Notes: generated by a model from the sequence alone, not told the origin. Positions 1 through 8,281 are shown, counted from the first letter of the stretch. The stretch: 49,801 bases of DNA from CAYMYN01 sp964394665 (GCA_964394665.1 CAYMYN010000031.1:1-49801), one strand, 5' to 3'. Numbers and translations: made by a program.

Positions 1-301
1 CGACCGAGGTCGAGCTGGCGGGCGAGGTCGTGCTGGGCAGGCGGCCGCTGTCGTTCAGCGACTCACCGGCCGACAGGCCGATGAAGAAGCCGACGGTGCA
101 GGTGTTGTCGTACAGCACCAAGCCGCTGAGGTTGGCGGTCGGGGTGGCGTTGCGGGTCCAGGTCTTGGTCGCGGCGTGGTAGGTACCACCGTTCTTGACC
201 TGGGTCGTGATGGGCTGGATCTTCGAGGAAGCGTCGCTCTGGGCGAAAGCGCTTGCGCTCAGAAGGAGGGCCCCAGCCGCGTAGAGAGAGGAACGAAGCA
301 T
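1..301 (-). CDS. Secreted protein of unknown function, C-terminus cut off by window edge
   Basis: About 100 residues are visible; the gene runs off the left edge with no stop codon. It starts with a clear Sec signal peptide: two early Leu/Arg residues, a hydrophobic Ala/Leu core and a probable cut after AFA near residue 20. The mature part is Thr/Ser/Asn-rich and reads like an extracellular beta-rich protein; I recognise no family. The start is well supported by an AGGAG ribosome site 8 nt before the ATG, one of the few strong Shine-Dalgarno sites in this window. A plausible promoter lies about 50 nt upstream. Export is well supported; function is unknown. Confidence 0.75.
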   Translation of the reverse strand, partial: MLRSSLYAAGALLLSASAFAQSDASSKIQPITTQVKNGGTYHAATKTWTRNATPTANLSGLVLYDNTCTVGFFIGLSAGESLNDSGRLPSTTSPASSTSV

Positions 302-349
302 GGACAAACTCCTGAAAAGTACTCGGAAAAGGAGAGAACCTGAGGCCTG

Positions 350-379
350 GTTATAAGGGCGGGTCGCGGAGACCGCCAA
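350..379 (-). promoter_or_regulatory. Candidate sigma-70-like promoter for the truncated secreted gene
   Basis: On the minus strand there is a TATAAC box (350-355) and, 18 nt upstream, TTGGCG (374-379). The -10 box lies 48 nt before the ATG at 301, leaving room for the leader and its AGGAG ribosome site. The local sequence is visibly more AT-rich than its surroundings. This is inferred from sequence alone. Confidence 0.45.
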
Positions 380-560
380 AGGTTTTCCTCGCTGCGAACT
401 GTGTGAGGGAACACTCATCGACGGTCGACGACGGACGTCCGTGCAAGGACGATCGCCACACGCTTCGGGTTCCATCCAGCGCAGCGATCGTTCCGCGTGA
501 CGAAGGGTAGCCCGGTGGGCGTGATCCTGCGCTCGCGACGCTCGCGATCCTCCGCGCGCG

Positions 561-586
561 CTCGTGCTCCGAACTCTCGGAACGAG
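561..586 (-). terminator. Weak hairpin downstream of nnrE
   Basis: CTCGT and TCCGA (561-572, with a two-base bulge) pair with TCGGA and ACGAG (577-586) around a four-base loop, 44 nt after the nnrE stop. No U-run follows, so its role as a terminator is uncertain. Confidence 0.25.
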
Positions 587-629
587 ACAAGCTGTGCGCG
601 GCGCAGGACGCGCTGGGATGACGAACGCG

Positions 630-1379
630 TCAGGGAGTCGGGCTCGGGAACGCGCGTAGCGCCCTCCAGACGAGGGACTCGGGCGTTCCGATGCCCAGGA
701 CTTCGACGTCTCCTGTGCACTGCGCGGCGGACGGCGCGAGGAACCCGAGCTTGGGCGCGGCGAATGTAAGCGTATGGTTTGCGCGCACCGTCGCGCGCGC
801 GGGTTCACCGCTGTCGGCATCGAGACCGGAAGGCAGATCGAGCGCGACCCAGATCGATCCAGCGCCGCCCCGACGCTCTGTATGGATTGCGTTCAGACGC
901 TCGATCCAGCGGTCCAACGGTGCCCGCGGTTCGCCCCGCGCGCCCGTCCCGAGCAGGGCATCCACCCACACCGCCGCCGCGCGAAAGCGCGGCGCGAGGG
1001 CGATCCACGCCGTCTCGCCGTCGAGCGCGACACGCTCGATGCCCAGGGCCACGCACACCCGCCGGAACACGCGCGCGTCGGCGCTCAGGCGCTCGGGCTC
1101 CGCGGTCTCGACCAGCGCGACCTTGCGCCCGGCGTTGTGCAGATGCCGTGCGACGACGTAGCCATCGCCCGCGTTGTTGCCCGCGCCGCACAGCACGAGC
1201 GTCTCCAGCCCCGTGCCGTGCTGGACCGCGAGCGGCGACCAGGGACGCGTGAGCAGCGCCTCGGCCGCGCCGCGCCCGGCGTTCTCCATCAGCACCACGC
1301 TGGGGAGGAACAGCTCCTCGACCGCCAGGCGGTCGAGTTCCCGCAACGCGGCGCGCGAGAGATGGGGCAGGTTGCTCAT
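630..1379 (-). CDS. nnrE: NAD(P)H-hydrate epimerase (YjeF N-terminal domain)
   Basis: A 249-residue protein made of the YjeF_N Rossmann-like domain alone. The family interconverts R- and S-NADHX/NADPHX so that damaged nicotinamide cofactors can be repaired by the ATP/ADP-dependent dehydratase. Visible marks are the GAGNNAGDG loop near residues 64-72, the VDALLGTG segment that carries a metal/substrate-site Asp, and DLPSGLDADSG. The dehydratase half (NnrD) that is often fused in bacteria is absent here and must be encoded elsewhere. The protein begins with the usual helix (LSRAALRELDRLAVEE, then LMENAGRG). No Shine-Dalgarno site precedes the ATG; instead TACGCT sits 6 nt upstream, suggesting a leaderless message. 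Family assignment is secure. Confidence 0.9.
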   Translation of the reverse strand: MSNLPHLSRAALRELDRLAVEELFLPSVVLMENAGRGAAEALLTRPWSPLAVQHGTGLETLVLCGAGNNAGDGYVVARHLHNAGRKVALVETAEPERLSADARVFRRVCVALGIERVALDGETAWIALAPRFRAAAVWVDALLGTGARGEPRAPLDRWIERLNAIHTERRGGAGSIWVALDLPSGLDADSGEPARATVRANHTLTFAAPKLGFLAPSAAQCTGDVEVLGIGTPESLVWRALRAFPSPTP

Positions 1380-1385
1380 GACCCC

Positions 1386-1391
1386 AGCGTA
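1386..1391 (-). promoter_or_regulatory. TANNNT -10 box, leaderless-type, for nnrE
   Basis: TACGCT on the minus strand ends 6 nt before the nnrE ATG. That spacing would place transcription start at or next to the start codon. No -35 box or ribosome site is visible. Confidence 0.4.
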
Positions 1392-1466
1392 GCCCCGGCC
1401 CCGCGCTCGCCCGCGAGTTCCCCCGGCCCGGGAGCATGCCCTCGCTCCGAAGGTTCGAGCGCGAAG

Positions 1467-1507
1467 GGGCGGGCCGGACCCACCGTGTCGGTGAGCCCGG
1501 CCCGCCC
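1467..1507 (-). terminator. Strong hairpin downstream of sodB
   Basis: An 11-bp perfect stem (GGGCGGGCCGG at 1467-1477 with its complement at 1497-1507) encloses a second perfect 5-bp stem (CACCG/CGGTG at 1481-1493). It begins 33 nt past the sodB stop. The minus-strand sequence after it has no U-run, so it would act as a U-less hairpin terminator or as a 3'-end stabiliser. Confidence 0.6.
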
Positions 1508-1539
1508 TGTCGATCCCTCGTCGCGCGCTGCCGCGCGGG

Positions 1540-2118
1540 TCACTTCGCGAACTGCTCGCCCGCGAACTTCCAGTTGGCGAGCTTCCAGAACGCCTCGAGG
1601 AACTTCGGACGCGCGTTGCGGTAGTCGATGTAGTACGCGTGCTCCCAGACGTCCGCGGTCAGGAGCGGACGGTGGCCGTCCCGCAGCGGATTCCCGGCGT
1701 TGCTCGTCTGCACGATGGCGAGACCCGATCCGCTCTTCACGAGCCAGGCCCAGCCCGAGCCGAAGAGCGTCACGGCCTTGTCGGTGAACTCCGCCTGGAA
1801 CTTGTCGAAGGAGCCCCACTGCGCGTCGATCGCGGCGGCCAGCGCTCCGCTGGGCTTGCCCCCGCCCTCGGGCGAGAGGCAGTTCCAGAAGAACGAGTGG
1901 TTCCAGTGCTGCGCGCCGTTGTTGAACACGCCGCCCTCGGACTGACGCACGATGTCGTCGAGCGACTTGCCCTCCCACGCGGTGCCCTGCACGAGGCCGT
2001 TGAGCTTGTCCACGTAGGTCTTGTGGTGCTTGCCGTGGTGGTACTCGAAGGTCTCGCTCGACATGTGCGGGCTGAGGGCGTCGTTCGAGAACGGGAGCGC
2101 GGGGAGGGTGAAGGTCAT
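1540..2118 (-). CDS. sodB: Superoxide dismutase, iron type
   Basis: A 192-residue cytoplasmic enzyme that converts superoxide to oxygen and hydrogen peroxide. It aligns by eye along its whole length with E. coli SodB, including ALPFSNDALSPH, YHHGKHH, WNHSFFWNCL, GSGWAWLV and DVWEHAYYIDYRNARP. The four metal ligands (His27, a His near 74, an Asp near 157 and a His near 161) are present. Iron rather than manganese is indicated by the active-site Gln in NNGAQHWNH and by SNAG (not NQD) in the later loop, both known Fe-SOD markers. A gene-sized leader of about 60 nt carries a possible -10 box (TACAAC, 2177-2182). It appears to be a single-gene unit ended by the hairpin at 1467-1507. Confidence 0.97.
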   Translation of the reverse strand: MTFTLPALPFSNDALSPHMSSETFEYHHGKHHKTYVDKLNGLVQGTAWEGKSLDDIVRQSEGGVFNNGAQHWNHSFFWNCLSPEGGGKPSGALAAAIDAQWGSFDKFQAEFTDKAVTLFGSGWAWLVKSGSGLAIVQTSNAGNPLRDGHRPLLTADVWEHAYYIDYRNARPKFLEAFWKLANWKFAGEQFAK

Positions 2119-2176
2119 GGCGGTGAGGTTTGGGTCCAGGCCTTGGGGCCGGTGAGCGGGGTCGATGAGATCCCCC

Positions 2177-2182
2177 GTTGTA
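2177..2182 (-). promoter_or_regulatory. Possible -10 box for sodB
   Basis: TACAAC on the minus strand lies 58 nt before the sodB ATG, in a short AT-richer patch. No convincing -35 box accompanies it. Confidence 0.3.
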
Positions 2183-2202
2183 GGCTCCGCGCGCGCCGGC
2201 CT

Positions 2203-3864
2203 TCAAGCGCCGAGGCCCGCGTGCGCCTCCATGGCCACCGCGGAGCCCGCGGGCAAGGCCGCCGGGACCTCGGGTGAGAGCCCACCGGGGGCGCCGAATC
2301 GATCGCTGCGGGCGGCGCGCCAGAAGCGCTCGAAGGCCGCTGGGATCGGCTCGCGCAGCAAGGACCCGGGCTCCAGGGCCGGGTAGAGCTCGGCGAAGGA
2401 TCGCACCGCGCCGTCGTGGCCTCGGCGCTGGATGTGCCAGGGGCGCAGCTCCTCGGGGTGGGACAGGCCGGCCGCTCCCAGGATCTCGAGCAGGCTCGCG
2501 ACGGTCTGGCGCTGGAAGCGCCGCACCCGCTCGGCCTTGGGCTCGACCACCAGCCCGCGCATCAAGCCCGGGTCCTGGGTCGCCACTCCGACCGGGCACG
2601 CGTTCGAGTTGCAGCGCCGCGCCTGGATGCAGCCCAGGGCCAGCATCATGCCGCGGGCCGAGTAGAAGAGGTCGGCGCCCAATGCCAGGTGCGAGGCCAT
2701 GTGGAAGCCGGTCACGATCTTCCCCGCCGCCACGATGCGCACGCGCTCGCGCAGGCCGAAACCCACCAACGCGTCGCGCACCAGGACCAAGCCCTCGACC
2801 AGGGGCATCCCGACCGCGTTGGAGAACTCGAGCGGCGCGGCGCCGGTCCCGCCCTCGCCGCCGTCGACGGCGATGTAGTCGGGGTGCTCGCCGGTCTCGA
2901 CCATGGCCTTGCACAGCGCGAGGAACTCCTTGGGGTCGCCCACGCAGAGCTTGATGCCCACGGGCTTGCCCCCCGCCAGGCGACGCAACTCGGCGACGAA
3001 GCGCACCAGCTCGAGCGGCGTGGAGAACGCGCTGTGGCTGGGCGGCGAGAGCACGTCCCGGCCCAGCGGCACGCCGCGCATGGCCGCGATCTCGGGCGTG
3101 AGCTTGGCCGCCGGCAGGATGCCCCCGTGACCGGGCTTCGCGCCCTGGGAGAGTTTGAGCTCGATCATGCGCACCCGTTCGTGCGCCGCGCGTTCGGCGA
3201 AGCGATCGCGATCGAAGCGACCCCCGGCGTCGCGGGCACCGAAGTAGCCCGTACCGAGCTGCCAGACGAGATCGCCTCCACCCTCGAGGTGGTAGGGCGA
3301 GAGCCCCCCTTCGCCGGTCGAGACCGCGAAGTCCCCGAGCCGCGCTCCCTTGGAGAGCGCCAGCACGGCATTGGCGCTGAGCGCGCCGAAGCTCATCGCG
3401 CCGACGTTCAGGAGCGAGGCCTCGTAGGGGCGTTCGCAGGTCTGCGCGCCGATCAGGATCCGCGGCTCGGGCGGCGCGTGGCGCGCGGCGATGGAGTGCG
3501 CGATCCACTCGTAGCCCGGGGCGTAGACGTCCTTCTGGGTGCCGAAGGGCACGGTGTCGAGCTCGCCCTTGGCGCGCTGGTAGACGAGCGAGCGCTGCTC
3601 GCGGTTGAAGGGCGCCCCGTCGGTGTTCGACTCGACGAAGTACTGGTTGATCTCCGGTCGCAGCGCCTCGAGCAGGTAGCGGCCGTGCCCGATCAGCGGG
3701 TAGTTGCGGCGCACCGCCTGGCGGGTCTGCAAGGCGTCGAGGACGCCCACGGCGAAGAGCGGCAGCCACAGGCACAGCGCCCACAGGGCGGCCGGCCACC
3801 ACCACGAGGCGGCGAGGACCAGCGTCAGGCTGGCGGCGGAGAGGGCCAGGAACGGCTTGAGCAT
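2203..3864 (-). CDS. FMN-binding glutamate synthase family protein, membrane-anchored
   Basis: A 553-residue protein. Residues about 4-48 form one or two membrane segments (Leu/Ala/Trp-rich), followed by the catalytic TIM barrel of glutamate synthase. Family marks include SFGALSANAVLALSKGA, GEGGLSPYHLEGGGD, KLSQGAKPGHGG, AVDGGEGGTGAAP and the cysteine set C-x5-C-x4-C ending in CPVGVATQ, the 3Fe-4S ligand pattern of GltB. It lacks the N-terminal glutamine amidotransferase and the C-terminal GXGXG domain of true GltB, so it is a stand-alone member whose substrate is not known; such proteins are widespread in Gram-negatives. The start was set at the ATG preceding the membrane segment; the longer frame upstream is Gly/Pro-rich noise. 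Neighbours give no clear pathway link. Confidence 0.88.
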   Translation of the reverse strand: MLKPFLALSAASLTLVLAASWWWPAALWALCLWLPLFAVGVLDALQTRQAVRRNYPLIGHGRYLLEALRPEINQYFVESNTDGAPFNREQRSLVYQRAKGELDTVPFGTQKDVYAPGYEWIAHSIAARHAPPEPRILIGAQTCERPYEASLLNVGAMSFGALSANAVLALSKGARLGDFAVSTGEGGLSPYHLEGGGDLVWQLGTGYFGARDAGGRFDRDRFAERAAHERVRMIELKLSQGAKPGHGGILPAAKLTPEIAAMRGVPLGRDVLSPPSHSAFSTPLELVRFVAELRRLAGGKPVGIKLCVGDPKEFLALCKAMVETGEHPDYIAVDGGEGGTGAAPLEFSNAVGMPLVEGLVLVRDALVGFGLRERVRIVAAGKIVTGFHMASHLALGADLFYSARGMMLALGCIQARRCNSNACPVGVATQDPGLMRGLVVEPKAERVRRFQRQTVASLLEILGAAGLSHPEELRPWHIQRRGHDGAVRSFAELYPALEPGSLLREPIPAAFERFWRAARSDRFGAPGGLSPEVPAALPAGSAVAMEAHAGLGA

Positions 3865-4020
3865 GATGGATCGGACGGAGTGGGTTCGGCCGGACGGACG
3901 GGTGGGGACATCGACCTCTCCAGGCCCGGGGCACGAGCGCAGCGGTCCAGGCGCACCGCCGACATCCCGAACCTGGGCCGGAAGGTGCTGCCCCCCCACC
4001 GGCTGGGCGGCGCGCGGCCC

Positions 4021-5799
4021 TCAGGGCAGCTCGAGCAGCACCTGCAGGCGCAGGAAGTCGACGTCCTTCAAGCGCACCTGGATCGGGCCGCCCTCGGAGA
4101 AGGAGAGGTACTGGCGACCGCGTCGGACGGTCAGCGTCGGCCCTTCGAGCCGCGGGCGCTCGCCCAGCTCGCGCATGGGCAAGAAGGCGTTGACGTTGTA
4201 GTCGTTCAAGCGCACGTCGAGGCCGCCGCGGGTGACGCGGTGAATCTGGGCGTCGAGTTTCTCGCCGATGTGCGGCTCCATGTACTGGCAGATCTTGAGG
4301 TCGAACACCGACCGCGAGGCCATGTCGGCCATCTCCCCGCGCACCGAGCAGTGCGCCGCGACGTCGTTGAGGTCCTGCACGAGCGCGTCGGCGCGCAGCT
4401 CGGCGGCCGCCTCGTCGCCGCGGCTCTCGACCGCCCACAACCAGCGGTGCACGACCAGGTCGGGGTAGCGCCGGATGGGCGAGGTGAAGTGCAGGTAGGC
4501 CTCCTTGGCCAGCCCGAAGTGCGTGGCCACGTCCTGGTGGTCGTGCACGGCGTACAGCGCGCGTTCGACCAGCCCCATGATGCGTTGGATCAGAGCCTCG
4601 GCGTTGGGGCGCCGGCGCGCGGCGCGGATGAGCTGCGCGATGTCGCGCCCGCTCAGGCGGTCCTTGTCGGGCACGCGCAGGCCGTGCTCGGCGAGCTGCG
4701 CGGCCACGGCCGCGATCTCCTCCGGGTCCTTCTCCGGGTGTACGCGGTAGATCGTCGGCAGCCCGTGGCGCCGGAAGAGGTCCCCGACCGCCTGGTTCGC
4801 GGCCAGCGCGGTCTCCTCGATCAGGCTCATCGAGAAGTAGCGCGGCGCGTCGACCACGCGTTCGACCCGCCCCTGGGCGTCGAACTCGAGCTTGCGCTCG
4901 GTGCTCTGGATGCGCATCGCGCCGGCCGACTCGCGCAGCTTCTGTTGTTTGCGCGCCCAGCGCTCGAATCGTCGAAGGGGCTCGGCGAGGTGCGCGATCT
5001 CCCGCGCCGCGGGCGTGTCGGCGCCGTCCAGCAGCTCCTGGACGGCCTTGTAGGTGTTGCGCTTGACGCTCTGGATGACGCTCTTGTGGACGCGCGAGTC
5101 GGTGCGCCGGCCGCGGGCGTCGTAGGTGATGTAGACCGAGTAGGCGAGGCGCGGCCGGTCCGGGACGAGCGAACACAAGCCGTTGGAGAGCTCCTCGGGC
5201 AGCATCGGCACGACCTGGTCGGCGAGGTACACGCTCGTCCCGCGCGCCAGGGCCTCGGCGTCGAGGGCCGTATCGGGGCGGACGTAGTGCGCCACGTCGG
5301 CGATGTGCACCCCGATCTCGTCGCCGCCATCGGGGAGCGCGCGGATCTCGATCGCGTCGTCGTAGTCCTTGGCGTCCTCGCCATCGACCGTGAAGATCGT
5401 GCGCCCGCGCAGGTCGACGCGCCCGGCGAAGTCCTCCTCGCCCGGGTCGGCGGGCAGGCGCGCCATCTCGCTCGCGACGTCCTCGGGGAACACCGTGCGG
5501 ATGCGGAAGGAGTGCAGGAGCTCCATCTCCTCCGACTCGGTGTCCGCGTAGACGGCCGGCCCGTGGGCCATGGGCCCGAAGCCCTGCGGGCGCGCGTCGA
5601 CGCGCTCGCGGGCACCGGGGGCGAGGTCGGTGAGCTCCGCCAGGCGCTCGGCAGGCACGGCGCCCTCGCCGGTCTCGAGGGTCCAGCCCCGCTCACGCCG
5701 GCCTTCGTCCGCAGGCGGGCCGGGCGGTTCCCCGCCCCCCCGGGAGCGCAGGAGATCGCCGAAGCTCTTGAAGGTCCCGCCTTCGCCTTGCGCGTCCAT
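4021..5799 (-). CDS. rnr: RNase R/RNase II family 3'-5' exoribonuclease, short form
   Basis: A 592-residue protein dominated by the RNB catalytic domain. The metal-binding aspartates are seen in GEDAKDYDDAI (about residues 137-147), with HIADVAHYV following and the late conserved FTSPIRRYPDLVVHR near 435-449. A C-terminal S1-like RNA-binding domain (GEKLDAQIHRVTRGGLDVRL) follows. E. coli RNase R is 813 residues; this protein has about 100 residues before the RNB domain, room for only part of one cold-shock domain and no winged helix. The ATG chosen has TACCAT 6 nt upstream. Open frame continues upstream but is Gly/Arg-rich and overlaps the divergent gene, so I reject it. The gene symbol follows RNase R; RNase II (rnb) is an equal alternative. 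Confidence 0.88.
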   Translation of the reverse strand: MDAQGEGGTFKSFGDLLRSRGGGEPPGPPADEGRRERGWTLETGEGAVPAERLAELTDLAPGARERVDARPQGFGPMAHGPAVYADTESEEMELLHSFRIRTVFPEDVASEMARLPADPGEEDFAGRVDLRGRTIFTVDGEDAKDYDDAIEIRALPDGGDEIGVHIADVAHYVRPDTALDAEALARGTSVYLADQVVPMLPEELSNGLCSLVPDRPRLAYSVYITYDARGRRTDSRVHKSVIQSVKRNTYKAVQELLDGADTPAAREIAHLAEPLRRFERWARKQQKLRESAGAMRIQSTERKLEFDAQGRVERVVDAPRYFSMSLIEETALAANQAVGDLFRRHGLPTIYRVHPEKDPEEIAAVAAQLAEHGLRVPDKDRLSGRDIAQLIRAARRRPNAEALIQRIMGLVERALYAVHDHQDVATHFGLAKEAYLHFTSPIRRYPDLVVHRWLWAVESRGDEAAAELRADALVQDLNDVAAHCSVRGEMADMASRSVFDLKICQYMEPHIGEKLDAQIHRVTRGGLDVRLNDYNVNAFLPMRELGERPRLEGPTLTVRRGRQYLSFSEGGPIQVRLKDVDFLRLQVLLELP

Positions 5800-5805
5800 C
5801 GCCGG

Positions 5806-5811
5806 ATGGTA
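5806..5811 (-). promoter_or_regulatory. TANNNT -10 box, leaderless-type, for the exoribonuclease
   Basis: TACCAT on the minus strand ends 6 nt before the ATG at 5799; no ribosome site is present between them. Confidence 0.4.
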
Positions 5812-5886
5812 CCGCCACTCGCCCCGGGGATCGCCGGGGGCGCGGGCCGTCGGCACCTCCCGATCGGCGCGCGCGACGGGATCGGG

Positions 5887-5892
5887 TAGAAC
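5887..5892 (+). promoter_or_regulatory. Possible -10 box for the M28 peptidase homologue
   Basis: TAGAAC lies 33 nt before the ATG at 5926 in the 126-nt divergent spacer. No good -35 box or Shine-Dalgarno site is visible. Confidence 0.3.
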
Positions 5893-5925
5893 TCCCTCCC
5901 CCTCCGCTCCCGCTGCCCGTCGACG

Positions 5926-7416
5926 ATGAAGCGCCCCATCCCGCTGCTGCTGCTCCTGTCGGTGCCCCTGGCCGCGCCCGCGGGCCCGCCGTCCCAGGAC
6001 GCGCCCCACCCCGGCGAGACGACGCGGGCCCTCGCCCCCCCTGCGCCCCTCTACCCGCGGGACGCGACCCAGCGGGTGCCCCTCGAGCGCGCCCTGGCGA
6101 CCCTGGTCGACGCGCGGCGCGCGGCGGCCGACGTGCGCGACCTGGTGGCCCTCGGCCCGCGCATGGGCGGCACCGCCTCGGGCGCGCGGGCCAGCGAGCA
6201 CCTCCGGGCGACCTTCGGCGAGCTCGGGCTCGCGACGCGCGTGATCGAGGATCCCCCTACCTGGGCGCACGAGCAGGATCCCTGGTCCCTCGCGGCGCGC
6301 GCCCTACCGCTCGAGGAAGGCGGCGCGACGGAGGTGCTCGAGCTCGCGCGCGCCTGGCCCTACGGCTTCTCGCCCTCGCTCACGGGGCGCTTCGAACTCT
6401 CGCGCGAGCCGCGCGAGGGCGGCGCCTGGCTCACCGGCCGCGCGCCCCGCGGACGGCGCGCGGGCCAGACCACCGCCGCCCTCGTGCTCGTCGCCGGTCA
6501 CGTCACCGCGGGCGAGGGCTTCCCGCGCATCGAGCACCTCCCGGCCGCGGACGACAACCCCTTCGCGACCTTCGGGCTCGCGCGCGACGAGGGCGAGTGG
6601 CTCGAGGAACGGCTGGCCGCCGGCCGGCGCATCGAGATCGACGTGGAGCTGGTGGCGCGCAACTTCCGCGCGCAGCCGCTGACGGTCGAAGCCCGGCTCG
6701 CGCCCCGCGCCGATACGCGGCCCGGCTTCCTGCTCTTCTGCGCCCACGGCGACTCGGACGCTGGCGGGCCGGGCGCCAACGACAACGGCAGCGGCGAGGC
6801 GATCCTGTACGAGATCGCCCGCGCCTGGACCCACGCGATCCGCATCGGCGCGCTGCCCAGGCCCCCGGTCGAGGTGCGCTTCGCGATCTGGGGCAAGGAG
6901 ATCCACTCGAGTCGCCACTACCTCAAGAGCGTGGCCGAGCTCGAGGGTCCCTGCTTGGGCGTGCTCAACTACGACCAGGCCGGTTTCGGCTCGAGCAGCG
7001 AGCAACTCAACGTCGAGCCGGACGACGTGCCCGCCAATCGCGAGCTGGTGCGCACCCTCGCGGCCGTGCTCGCCGACCACGCCGGGGTCGAGGGCTTCCC
7101 GCCCCGCTGGGCGACCAACAAGAGCCTGGGCGGCACCGACAGCTACGTCTTCAGCAGCTCGTTCCATTTCCGCGAGCACGGCATCCCGGCCCTGACCCTG
7201 TTCACCTCGGCCTGGGACCAACCGGCCCAACACCCGCGCACGCCCGACATGCCCGGCGAGTCCTGGAGCGAGCGGGACGAGGTCTACGTCGACTACGACG
7301 TCTACTACCACTCCGCCGGCGACCTGCCCGAGCTCACCACCGACCTCGAGCCCCACAACATGGCCTGGTGCGCACGCGTCGGCTGGCTCGCCGCCCTGCG
7401 CTGGCTGGAGCCTTGA
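5926..7416 (+). CDS. Secreted M28 family metallopeptidase homologue
   Basis: A 496-residue protein with a signal peptide (residues 1-19, poly-Leu core, cut near APA). The C-terminal half is the M28 zinc aminopeptidase fold. Likely zinc ligands by motif are His274 (in CAHGD), Asp286 (in GANDNGSGEA), Glu325, Asp350 (in NYDQAGFG) and His462 (in YYHSAGD). M28 enzymes normally have Glu-Glu, the first acting as general base; here the pair is Lys324-Glu325 (WGKEIHSSRHY), so the base is replaced. The enzyme may be altered, inactive, or use another base. The N-terminal 200 residues match no domain I recognise. The start is set by the signal peptide. It stands at the head of a plus-strand series of secreted proteins; substrate unknown. 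Confidence 0.85.
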   Translation: MKRPIPLLLLLSVPLAAPAGPPSQDAPHPGETTRALAPPAPLYPRDATQRVPLERALATLVDARRAAADVRDLVALGPRMGGTASGARASEHLRATFGELGLATRVIEDPPTWAHEQDPWSLAARALPLEEGGATEVLELARAWPYGFSPSLTGRFELSREPREGGAWLTGRAPRGRRAGQTTAALVLVAGHVTAGEGFPRIEHLPAADDNPFATFGLARDEGEWLEERLAAGRRIEIDVELVARNFRAQPLTVEARLAPRADTRPGFLLFCAHGDSDAGGPGANDNGSGEAILYEIARAWTHAIRIGALPRPPVEVRFAIWGKEIHSSRHYLKSVAELEGPCLGVLNYDQAGFGSSSEQLNVEPDDVPANRELVRTLAAVLADHAGVEGFPPRWATNKSLGGTDSYVFSSSFHFREHGIPALTLFTSAWDQPAQHPRTPDMPGESWSERDEVYVDYDVYYHSAGDLPELTTDLEPHNMAWCARVGWLAALRWLEP

Positions 7417-7459
7417 GCGCGACGCGCCTTCGGAGCTGGATGGGACCCCGCCGGCTCAC

Positions 7460-7465
7460 TAGTTT
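7460..7465 (+). promoter_or_regulatory. TANNNT -10 box, leaderless-type, for the barrel lipoprotein
   Basis: TAGTTT ends 7 nt before the ATG at 7473; no ribosome site lies between. The 56-nt spacer after the peptidase gene leaves room for an independent promoter. Confidence 0.4.
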
Positions 7466-7472
7466 GTTCCAC

Positions 7473-8281
7473 ATGGCGCCNNNNNNNNNNTCCGCCCGCT
7501 CGCTCCCGCGCTGCTGCTGCTCGCGACCCTCGGCGCCTGCGGCGCGCCGCCCCGCGATCGGCACGTGCAGCCCCAGCGTCCGACCTTCGCGAACGACACC
7601 GCGACGACCCCCGAGGACGTGCTCGAGGTCGAGTTCGGCGTGAGCGCCGACCCGCGCTCGCCGGGGCGGGACATCGACCTGCCCCTGGGGCTCAAGCTCG
7701 GCCTCGGGCCGCGCACCGAACTGTTCGGGGGCCTGGGGGTGCTGCGCTCGGTCGACGGCGAGGACGGCATCGGGGACGTCACCATCGGCCTGCGCCACCG
7801 CCTATGGGACGAGACCTACGAGACGGTTGGGACCGCCTTCCAGCTCTCCACCAAGCTGCCGGCGGCGAGCGAGAGCCGGGGCCTGGGCAGCGGCGAGATC
7901 GACTTCTTCGCCGCCGGGATCCACACGCGCACCATCGACCGCACGGCCTTCACGCTCTTCTATCAAGCGGGCCTCGTCTCCGAGCCCGCCGGCGTCGGGC
8001 AGGACCTCGAGCTGGCGCTGGCGGGCATGGTGCGGACCGACCTCACGCGGCGCATGCTCGGCTTCGGCGAGGTCGCGGGCGTCTTCCAACCCGAGAACGA
8101 CCTCGAGTCGATCTTCCTGACCGTCGGCGGCGCCTTCCGCTACGCCCCCTGGATGTACCTCGACCTGGGCCTGTCGGTCGGCCTGACCCACGACGCCCCC
8201 GACGTGCTGCTGCTGGTGGGCCTGACGCGCAACCTCGGCCGCGTGCTGGGCCGCGGCACGGCGGGGACCGAGGGCCCCTGA
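7473..8281 (+). CDS. Outer-membrane beta-barrel lipoprotein, interrupted by assembly gap
   Basis: The start ATG (7473) and three codons precede a run of Ns; after the gap the frame beginning at 7493 reads a lipoprotein signal (RPLAPALLLLATLGAC) with lipobox LGAC. About 240 residues follow with alternating amphipathic strands (for example GLKLGLGPRTELFGGLGV, IGDVTIGLRHRLW, MYLDLGLSVGLTHD), typical of small outer-membrane barrels resembling the MetA-pathway-phenol or transporter-like family. The two flanks are in different frames with exactly ten Ns. The real gap must therefore be 3n+2 bases if the start is right, so the ten Ns are a placeholder. Substrate is unknown. The barrel call is by pattern only. 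Confidence 0.7.
7481..7490. other. Assembly gap (ten Ns)
   Basis: Ten ambiguous bases inside the signal peptide of the barrel lipoprotein. The frame on either side shows that the true length is not ten. Confidence 0.99.

Larger units (their letters stand above)
302..629. other. Non-coding stretch between nnrE and the secreted gene
   Basis: About 330 bases without a convincing gene. Short open frames on both strands are Arg/Ser-rich, lack ribosome sites and look like high-GC noise. The left part holds the promoter of the secreted gene. The right part holds a weak hairpin at 561-586 that may end nnrE transcription. Confidence 0.6.

Noticed and set aside
3865..3999. Longer start for the glutamate-synthase-like protein
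   Set aside because: The added 45 residues are Gly/Pro/Arg-rich with no family similarity and would push the membrane anchor inward.
1376..5176. Open frame of 1266 codons on the minus strand
   Set aside because: It is Arg/Pro/Ala-rich and overlaps sodB, the glutamate-synthase-like gene and the exoribonuclease in another frame; an artefact of high GC.
2416..5889. Plus-strand frame of 1157 codons
   Set aside because: Antisense shadow of the same three genes; no motifs or start signals.
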